Shown here one piece after another: positions 55,706 through 64,000 of a stretch of 64,000 nucleotides of DNA (position 1 is the first letter of the stretch; each line of letters begins with the position of its first letter). A model generated the notes under the pieces. The model made no database searches. It had not been told where the DNA came from and was given only the letters and a program-made list of their open reading frames with translations. The position numbers were made by a program, and so were the translations under genes. The stretch comes from Ariolimax columbianus (Eukaryota; Mollusca; Gastropoda; Stylommatophora; Arionidae), in NCBI GenBank assembly GCA_036924085.1, contig JAVGWX010000005.1, forward strand, positions 40,555,664-40,619,663, given 5' to 3'.

Positions 55706-55954
55706 CAAAAGTGATACACACTTTAACCACACATAAATAAAGCGATACACACTTTAACCACACATAAATAAAGCGATACACACTTTAACCACACATAAAT
55801 AAAGCGATACACACTTTAACCACACATAAATAAAGCGATACACACTTTAACCACACATAAATAAAGCGATACACACTTTAACCACACATAAATAAAGCGA
55901 TACACACTTTAACCACACATAAATAAAGCGATACACACTTTAACCACACATAAA
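55706..55954. repeat. 31-bp tandem repeat, 8 copies
   Basis: Unit 'gcgatacacactttaaccac' plus 'acataaataaa', almost identical in all copies, first unit with one change (gtgatac). Confidence 0.97.
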
Positions 55955-56639
55955 TGTAGAACTGAAATAGTATGATAAAACCAGTATTGTAGAATTGTTA
56001 AAAGATCCAGGCAAACAACAGTAGCTAGACACTGGAATAACAGACTGGCGTTAATGAAACCAACAAAATACGACTCGCGTCAACGCAGCATTTGTTTTGG
56101 AATTCGCAGGATAAAATAAATCGAAGAAAATCAAAACTAGCACAGAGAAAAAAAAGTTCCATTATGTACATTAAAGTCAGAAAGTGAGCTTGAATAGATT
56201 CCACGAGGCATGACTTGGCGTGTGTTTGCTGAAGCCTGTGCTTTAAATGGGGATGAAGCATTTTTAATTTAAAATATGAACCAATGGAAGCAAACTCTCT
56301 ATCAGCGATTTATGACAAATGTTTAACTCTCTCAAGTCTTTGTTCCGTTGGTTTAGTTACTGTTTCATAAAACAAGCACAAATGTGAATGCAAGAATTTG
56401 AATAGCAGGGATGGAAAAAACTGAATAATAGTTTCTAGTAACATGTAGCTGGTTTCAGAGGTCATGCACTGTTGTTAACGTGCAGCGTAAACTAACAATC
56501 TGCCCAGAACATAGTTCGCTTTGATTTTCAGATTTCGATGTGCTAGTTGTAGCAGCTAATCCATGGCATTAATCACACAGCTGTAAAAGTTTGCTGCACA
56601 TGTTTTGTATGAGACAAACGACAGTTTGGCATGAATAAC
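55955..56639. other. non-coding, no recognised feature
   Basis: No gene or repeat recognised. Confidence 0.4.
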
Positions 56640-56909
56640 CGGAGCAAACCGGGTGGATGAGACTCGAAAGCCTGACAGGCAGCTCTTCAAGAAGAAGGAA
56701 AACTTCGATTACAAACCACAAATGAGTCATCGCGGGAGCTACGGAGTTCGTGCTCTGTCGTCGATGTCTCCAGCGGATGGCATAAAGATAAGTGGACGCA
56801 GAAGGAGAGGAAAGGGTGATAAGAGGAGAGAGAGAGAGAGAGAGAGAGAAAGAAGAGGGCTGGAAAGAGAAGAGGGCGAAGAAAGGCAGACAGACTCGGT
56901 CTGAAAAAT

Positions 56910-58240
56910 GTACGCGTTGGCTACTGGAACTGTCGCAGCGCCACCCAACGAGAAGTTATCCTTCAAAAACTGGTATACGACTTCGATATTCTTATGATCC
57001 AGGAGACCAACTTAAAGGAGAATATAACTATCAAGTGCCCAGGATATAAGTGCTACATCAACCCATGTGGGACTGGTAGGCGGAGGCTGGCAATGTAAGT
57101 CAAGCATGAACTACCGCACACATTGATGGATACGAGTGCTAGCACAACCGAAGGCGTCGAACTACAATGGATTGAAACGACAATCAAAAACCAGGATTGG
57201 AGAATGTATAATCTATATGCTCACGTCGACCTCATGGTGGAGGAAATGAAATGGGATTTTTTTTGAGTGAGTTACCAGAAGTGCCGACCAAGAAGTGCCT
57301 CATCACTGGCGACTTCAATGCTAGATCAAAGGAGTGGGGAAATCCTACTGAAAATAGGCTGGGGATTGCGTTGAGCCAGGCACTTCTCAACACAAACCTC
57401 ACAAACATGAATGATGGGCGTCCAACAAGGCTGGCAACTCGGCCTGGTGACACAGATGGGGTCATTGACCTGGCTCTGGTATCCAGTGAACTCTCTCCCT
57501 CTACACACTGGGACATGTTTGGGGCACAGGACAGTGATCATCTGTCATGTGTCGTCTTAATTGCAAAAGGCAAAGCCACCAGACCCAGAAAACCCAGACA
57601 TGCATTCAGCTACAAGGAAAATGAACAAAATAACGCATTAAACAAACTCGTCAAGCGCATGCCCACCAAAACGGCTTTCGTTCAGCCACCATGGTGGAAT
57701 CCAATTGGGGAAATAGCGTGGATAAATAAGGAGATGGCAACAAAAGCGTGGCGGAAAGCCAGAAAGATAAGGCCGATTGATGATGGTGAGGTTGCGAACT
57801 TGAGCTACAAATAGGCCGTGGCAAGGAAATCCAAAAGTAAGAGATGGGAGGAATTCATAACAGGCGTAGGGCAGGATAACACCCTACAGAAGTTCTGGCA
57901 CATGCATCGACAGATGAATGGAAAGAATACAAGCCAGCTGACTCCCACGGTGCACGATTCCACAGGAAATCCCACGAGGACAGAGGCAGAAAAAGGTACG
58001 GCATTCCTAAACCGAGATGTAGGTCAAACAGACAAAGGGGACAGAGATGCTCGGCAGGAGATTCGGCAAGACGTTCTGGAGACTGCAACCAGGGAGGTGA
58101 CTTATATAGAACTAATAAACAAGGCAGAGGTAGAAAATGTTTTACGTTCCAGCAAGAATACCGCACCAGGCCCTGATGGAGTACAGTACTACCACCTCAT
58201 GGAGCTAGATGAGACAGATATGGGCAATGTGGTGTAGGAT
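56910..58240 (+). pseudogene. family C LINE, endonuclease and linker
   Basis: Motifs: VRVGYWNCRSATQREVILQK, FDILMIQETNLKEN (catalytic Glu), MYNLYAHVDL, then after a frameshift in a T-run near 57258 CLITGDFNARSKEWGNPTEN (catalytic Asp/Asn), GVIDLALVSS and AQDSDHLSCVVLIAKG (Asp-His). The linker continues through KAWRKARKI, SKSKRWEEFI and LRSSKNTAPGPDGVQYY. In-frame stops at 57096, 57812 and 58235. Confidence 0.8.
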
Positions 58241-59350
58241 TTCAATACCAGCATAGAGAAGGCACAAGTGCATGAGGACTGGCTGCATAGTTATCTACGG
58301 CCTCTAGCTTAACCTGGCAAGGATTCTACGCTCCTCAGCAGCTATAGAATTATCACCCTACAAAATGTCTATGGTAAACTGCTTGAGAAAATAGTGGAAA
58401 GAAAATTAGTGTCCTTTTTGGAGCGTGAACGTATTCTACCCGATCCACTGGGCAGCTACAGACCTAAGAAGACCTGGGGTAATGCCGGTACTTTCGCATA
58501 TGATGTTTACGAGGGATTCCAACGTCGGCAAGAGACAGTCGCCGTTGCGCTCGACCTCGAGGATGCCTATAACAGGGTCGATCTTGGTACACTGATGTGA
58601 TGTTTGAAGGAATGCGGAATAAACCCGTGGCTCATTAGCCGGACATCAGCTGCCCTGATGGAGAGAACAGTTGCACTTCGCCTGGGTTCTTGGACATCAG
58701 AGCCAATGCGGATATGTCGAGGATTGCCCCAAGGATCGCCACTTTCACCGGTGCTGTTCAACATTTACACATTAAAGGTGGCCAACTTGCAACCAACACA
58801 GCTGGGGCGGACGTGGACATTCGCAGATGATATCCTAATCTACATGACTGGTTCTGATAGGCGTGAAATGGTTAGTGATATTCAAGACACCTTGCAGGCG
58901 ATCTCAAAGTGGTGTGGAGACTCCAGTGCACATATTAATCCAAACAAGGCCGGTGTGATGTGGTGTTCATTGAACAACTGCATCGTGAAAGACAACCTCC
59001 CTAGCATCACATTTAATGGATGTGTCATAGACAGAAGCGACAGTTGAAATATCTCGGAGTAACATTTGACCGCAGCCTGCCATTCAAGTACCACGTCGAC
59101 CAAACAATACAAAGATGCAAGAGACGACTGGGTGCACTCAAGACAATGGTAGCTGCCAACTTGGAACAGCGGCTGCTATTCATACTCTATCGCCAGTTGA
59201 TTCTCTCAGTCATTGATTATGGATTGGGTATACTCACCCTTTCACAATCACAGTGTGAACGGCTGGAACGAATCCATGTTGGGTTGCACCAGAGATTCCT
59301 CGATAATACAGATGAGGTGCATGCGGGGACTGCCGTCAGTAACATCCAGG
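58241..59350 (+). pseudogene. family C LINE, reverse transcriptase
   Basis: Motifs: SYRIITLQNVYGKLLEKIVE, DPLGSYRPKKTWGNAGTFAY, AVALDLEDAYNRVDLGTL, CRGLPQGSPLSPVLFNIYTL, TWTFADDILIYMTG (both catalytic Asp present), then after a frameshift near 59040 LKYLGVTFDRSLPFKYHV. In-frame stops at 58310 and 58598. The catalytic residues look intact, but the frame is not. Confidence 0.8.
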
Positions 59351-59359
59351 CATAAAGTG

Positions 59360-60315
59360 GCACAGGCTACAGCTTATATGCGAGTCATAGCGAACAACAG
59401 GGACCCGCTGTACCATAACACTGCGGACATCAAGGGAACTAGAATCAAAAGAGGGATGTCATGGATGGCACTGGCAGAACGTACTATAGGAGAGGTGACT
59501 GCAGTCGAGACGATGGTCAAGGGAGAGGAATGGGTCCACACTGGGGATACACTAACAGAGTACCACACGGTCATCATAACCATGGGCAGTGAATGTAGGA
59601 AGGGGCGAAATAGCCAGACAAAGCTCGAAGTCAACCAGCTGATAGGTGCCAACACGCATGAAAGTGATACCATCGTATACACTGATGGGTCGGTGCAAAG
59701 TAGTGGAACATCAGGCTGGGGTTTCTCGGCTAGAATAAGAGACCGGATCGTTGCTGAACGAAGTGGCGCCTACGAGACTGCCACATCAAATATGAGAATG
59801 GAGATGGAGGCAGTGACAGAAGCTCTGAGGTGGCTGTCTGAGACATCTTCAACAGGAGCAGTCATCGTATCAGACTCCCGAACACTACTTCGGAAGGTGC
59901 AGAATGGGTGGCTACGACATGAGTGGATAGCAGCGCTGGAGACCTCAAAACTCCAGGGGCTGGTGTGGATCTACTGTCCTGGTCACGCTGGGGTTCCGGG
60001 CAACGAGCGAGCTGATTTTTTTGCGTCACACGCACCCCTAACATGCACAGCGGACATGGATAAAGGTGACATAGTGAAGGTTATCAAGGACCACCTGCTG
60101 GAGAACGACACTGCTTTGGATGAGTCTGCAAGGCACAGGCTGCGGCTCTTTGGAATCAAATTAGGATTCAGTGGGTCAGAGAATCTGAGAGGACGAAACA
60201 GGAAGGTGTGCAACCAATAGGCTACAGGCACCATCAGCATTCACACTTTGTGCCATCTGCCGAGAGGGACTGAGCACCTATGGGTATGCCCGGAGTGCAG
60301 TGACGTCGACTCCTA
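59360..60315 (+). pseudogene. family C LINE, RNase H and C-terminus
   Basis: RNase H motifs: DTIVYTDGSVQSSG (Asp), RMEMEAVTEALRWL (Glu), VIVSDSRTLLRK (Asp), YCPGHAGVPGNERADFFA (Asp). All four acidic positions are kept in an open frame from 59213 to 60220. A frameshift near 60215 leads into the Cys-His C-terminal tail, ending at the TAG near 60313. Confidence 0.85.
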
Positions 60316-60330
60316 GTACAGAACAGAACC

Positions 60331-60711
60331 GGAGTCGACATGAACTTTTACTTGATTTACGTTTACTGGTTGGGTGCATTTGTTTTTTGTGGATGTCAGC
60401 CTCTGCGTATGTTGTGTGTTTGTGTGGGGAAGTGAGGAAGGGACAGGGCCATATATAACAATTTGGGATATCTAGAAAATCACTTAGAAAATCTCACAAA
60501 TTTAGTAAATTAGAACTTTTTTTTCAGTTTAGCGACAAACATGTTTACCATTATTTGATATAATAGTTTCTTTAAACTAACAATTATAAACTGTGTTTTA
60601 TGGCACTTGTTGCAAAATTACAGAACAAGTTCAGATTTTTGCTGTTGATTATGACGTTTGTCATGACAGAATCGCTGATTAATATCATCACATCATTTCT
60701 GTACTTCAAAA
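60331..60711. other. non-coding, no recognised feature
   Basis: AT-rich spacer between the LINE and the satellite. No exon recognised. Confidence 0.45.
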
Positions 60712-63700
60712 AATTAATGTTGACTTTTAAAAGTCATGCTGAAAAGAAGTTTACTTAACCATGCCTAAAGCGGAAGCAACAGTCAATGTTGACTTTTAAA
60801 AGTCATGCTGAAAAGAAGTTTACTTAACCATGCCTAAAGCGGAAGCAACAGTCAATGTTGACTTTTAAAAGTCATGCTGAAAAGAAGTTTACTTAACCAT
60901 GCCTAAAGCGGAAGCAACAGTCAATGTTGACTTTTAAAAGTCATGCTGAAAAGAAGTTTACTTAACCATGCCTAAAGCGGAAGCAACAGTCAATGTTGAC
61001 TTTTAAAAGTCATGCTGAAAAGAAGTTTACTTAACCATGCCTAAAGCGGAAGCAACAGTCAATGTTGACTTTTAAAAGTCATGCTGAAAAGAAGTTTACT
61101 TAACCATGCCTAAAGCGGAAGCAACAGTCAATGTTGACTTTTAAAAGTCATGCTGAAAAGAAGTTGACTTAACCATGCCTAAAGCGGAAGCAACAGTCAA
61201 TGTTGACTTTCAAAAGTCATGCTGAAAAGAAGTTGACTTAACCATGCCTAAAGCGGAAGCAACAGTCAATGTTGACTTTTAAAAGTCATGCTGAAAAGAA
61301 GTTGACTTAACCATGCCTAAAGCGGAAGCAACAGTCAATGTTGACTTTTAAAAGTCATGCTGAAAAGAAGTTTACTTAACCATGCCTAAAGCGGAAGCAA
61401 CAGTCAATGTTGACTTTTAAAAGTCATGCTGAAAAGAAGTTTACTTAACCATGCCTAAAGCGGAAGCAACAGTCAATGTTGACTTTTAAAAGTCATGCTG
61501 AAAAGAAGTTTACTTAACCATGCCTAAAGCGGAAGCAACAGTCAATGTTGACTTTTAAAAGTCATGCTGAAAAGAAGTTTACTTAACCATGCCTAAAGCG
61601 GAAGCAACAGTCAATGTTGACTTTTAAAAGTCATGCTGAAAAGAAGTTGACTTAACCATGCCTAAAGCGGAAGCAACAGTCAATGTTGACTTTTAAAAGT
61701 CATGCTGAAAAGAAGTTTACTTAACCATGCCTAAAGCGGAAGCAACAGTCAATGTTGACTTTTAAAAGTCATGCTGAAAAGAAGTTTACTTAACCATGCC
61801 TAAAGCGGAAGCAACAGTCAATGTTGACTTTTAAAAGTCATGCTGAAAAGAAGTTTACTTAACCATGCCTAAAGCGGAAGCAACAGTCAATGTTGACTTT
61901 TAAAAGTCATGCTGAAAAGAAGTTGACTTAACCATGCCTAAAGCGGAAGCAACAGTCAATGTTGACTTTTAAAAGTCATGCTGAAAAGAAGTTTACTTAA
62001 CCATGCCTAAAGCGGAAGCAACAGTCAATGTTGACTTTTAAAAGTCATGCTGAAAAGAAGTTGACTTAACCATGCCTAAAGCGGAAGCAACAGTCAATGT
62101 TGACTTATAAAAGTCATGCTGAAAAGAAGTTGACTTAACCATGCCTAAAGCGGAAGCAACAGTCAATGTTGACTTTTAAAAGTCATGCTGAAAAGAAGTT
62201 GACTTAACCATGCCTAAAGCGGAAGCAAAAGTCAATGTTGACTTTTAAAAGTCATGCTGAAAAGAAGTTTACTTAACCATGCCTAAAGCGGAAGCAACAG
62301 TCAATGTTGACTTTTAAAAGTCATGCTGAAAAGAAGTTGACTTAACCATGCCTAAAGCGGAAGCAACAGTCAATGTTGACTTTTAAAAGTTATGCTGAAA
62401 AGAAGTTTACTTAACCATGCCTAAAGCGGAAGCAACAGTCAATGTTGACTTTTAAAAGTCATGCTGAAAAGAAGTTTACTTAACCATGCCTAAAGCGGAA
62501 GCAACAGTCAATGTTGACTTTTAAAAGTCATGCTGAAAAGAAGTTTACTTAACCATGCCTAAAGCGGAAGCAACAGTCAATGTTGACTTTTAAAAGTCAT
62601 GCTGAAAAGAAGTTGACTTAACCATGCCTAAAGCGGAAGCAACAGTCAATGTTGACTTTTAAAAGTCATGCTGAAAAGAAGTTGACTTAACCATGCCTAA
62701 AGCGGAAGCAACAGTCAATGTTGACTTTTAAAAGTCATGCTGAAAAGAAGTTGACTTAACCATGCCTAAAGCGGAAGCAACAGTCAATGTTGACTTTTAA
62801 AAGTCATGCTGAAAAGAAGTTTACTTAACCATGCCTAAAGCGGAAGCAACAGTCAATGTTGACTTTTAAAAGTCATGCTGAAAAGAAGTTTACTTAACCA
62901 TGCCTAAAGCGGAAGCAACAGTCAATGTTGACTTTTAAAAGTCATGCTGAAAAGAAGTTTACTTAACCATGCCTAAAGCGGAAGCAACAGTCAATGTTGA
63001 CTTTTAAAAGTCATGCTGAAAAGAAGTTTACTTAACCATGCCTAAAGCGGAAGCAACAGTCAATGTTGACTTTTAAAAGTCATGCTGAAAAGAAGTTTAC
63101 TTAACCATGCCTAAAGCGGAAGCAACAGTCAATGTTGACTTTTAAAAGTCATGCTGAAAAGAAGTTGACTTAACCATGCCTAAAGCGGAAGCAACAGTCA
63201 ATGTTGACTTTTAAAAGTCATGCTGAAAAGAAGTTTACTTAACCATGCCTAAAGCGGAAGCAACAGTCAATGTTGACTTTTAAAAGTCATGCTGAAAAGA
63301 AGTTTACTTAACCATGCCTAAAGCGGAAGCAACAGTCAATGTTGACTTTTAAAAGTCATGCTGAAAAGAAGTTTACTTAACCATGCCTAAAGCGGAAGCA
63401 ACAGTCAATGTTGACTTTTAAAAGTCATGCTGAAAAGAAGTTTACTTAACCATGCCTAAAGCGGAAGCAACAGTCAATGTTGACTTTTAAAAGTCATGCT
63501 GAAAAGAAGTTTACTTAACCATGCCTAAAGCGGAAGCAACAGTCAATGTTGACTTTTAAAAGTCATGCTGAAAAGAAGTTTACTTAACCATGCCTAAAGC
63601 GGAAGCAACAGTCAATGTTGACTTTTAAAAGTCATGCTGAAAAGAAGTTTACTTAACCATGCCTAATGCGGAAGCAACAGTCAATGTTGACTTTTAAAAG

Positions 63701-64000
63701 TCATGCTGAAAAGAAGTTTACTTAACCATGCCTAAAGCGGAAGCAACAGTCAATGTTGACTTTTAAAAGTCATGCTGAAAAGAAGTTTACTTAACCATGC
63801 CTAAAGCGGAAGCAACAGTCAATGTTGACTTTTAAAAGTCATGCTGAAAAGAAGTTTACTTAACCATGCCTAAAGCGGAAGCAACAGTCAATGTTGACTT
63901 TTAAAAGTCATGCTGAAAAGAAGTTTACTTAACCATGCCTAAAGCGGAAGCAACAGTCAATGTTGACTTTTAAAAGTCATGCTGAAAAGAAGTTGACTTA
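60712..64000. repeat. 69-bp satellite array, about 47 copies, continues past the edge
   Basis: Unit 'tcaatgttgacttttaaaag' then 'tcatgctgaaaagaagttta' and 'cttaaccatgcctaaagcgg' plus 'aagcaacag', 69 bases. Units are nearly identical; the main difference is a T or G in 'gaagtTtactt/gaagtTgactt'. Each unit contains TGACTTTTAAAAGTCA, a perfect 16-bp palindrome. The left edge is sharp at 60712. Stops in all frames rule out coding. Confidence 0.98.

Larger units (their letters stand above)
56640..60330 (+). mobile_element. I-clade LINE (endonuclease, RT, RNase H), family C
   Basis: About 3.7 kb: a 5' part with a (GA)n run (56820-56850), endonuclease, RT, RNase H and a Cys-His tail ending TLCHLPRGTEHLWVCPEC and SDVDS-stop at about 60313. 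No poly-A or microsatellite tail follows. Most of the polyprotein stays in one frame but carries in-frame stops. A 3' fragment of the family lies at 3418-3735. Confidence 0.85.

Noticed and set aside
60712..64000. CRISPR-like array
   Set aside because: Repeats are directly adjacent with no unique spacers, and the genome is eukaryotic; it is a satellite.

Overview
The window is AT-rich, repeat-dense animal nuclear DNA. Split genes with GT..AG introns in matching phases, a nuclear 18S/28S rRNA-derived segment of metazoan type, and many non-LTR retrotransposon (LINE) families point to a metazoan. The repeat style (RTE-like and I-clade LINEs, CT/GA microsatellites, many minisatellites) suggests a lophotrochozoan, probably a gastropod mollusc; that placement is an inference. 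No bacterial, organellar or CRISPR features were seen.

Host genes. Two spliced genes lie on the + strand. (1) Bases 4150-14581 hold four phase-compatible exons of a Cab45/SDF4-like secretory-pathway EF-hand protein: signal peptide, acidic linker, the conserved pre-EF block and EF-hand 1, ending in the middle of EF-hand 2. The remaining exons were not found. (2) Bases 31756-53955 hold four phase-compatible exons of a secreted protein I do not recognise, with a TATA-like promoter just upstream; it probably continues past the right edge.

Mobile DNA, left to right. 0-16 kb: dead fragments of at least five LINE families, a mariner fragment and two or three SINE-like families, all in or around the introns of gene 1. 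17-20.3 kb: a nearly full-length RTE-type LINE with three frameshifts. 20.4-24.9 kb: a complete hAT transposon with a perfect 8-bp target duplication, itself holding a LINE and a SINE. 26-31.4 kb: RTE, CR1 and hAT remnants and a 1.9-kb 44-bp minisatellite. 33.8-36.4 kb: a GC-rich block in which the 5' two-thirds of 18S rRNA is fused to the 3' end of 28S rRNA, with the fusion repeated; it runs into an I-clade LINE (36.4-40.75 kb) in the same orientation, ending in a GAA tract. 44.8-47.4 kb and 48.8-52.4 kb: two degenerate minisatellites broken open by LINE, mariner and SINE insertions. 56.6-60.3 kb: a second I-clade LINE. 60.7 kb to the right edge: a 69-bp satellite, about 47 copies, each with a perfect 16-bp palindrome.

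Work sharing. The autonomous LINEs encode endonuclease, reverse transcriptase and, in the I-clade copies, RNase H, but every copy here is broken. The SINE-like families have no coding capacity and would depend on a LINE. The most unusual object is the 18S-28S chimera joined to a LINE; the clearest gene-level unknown is the secreted protein of gene 2.
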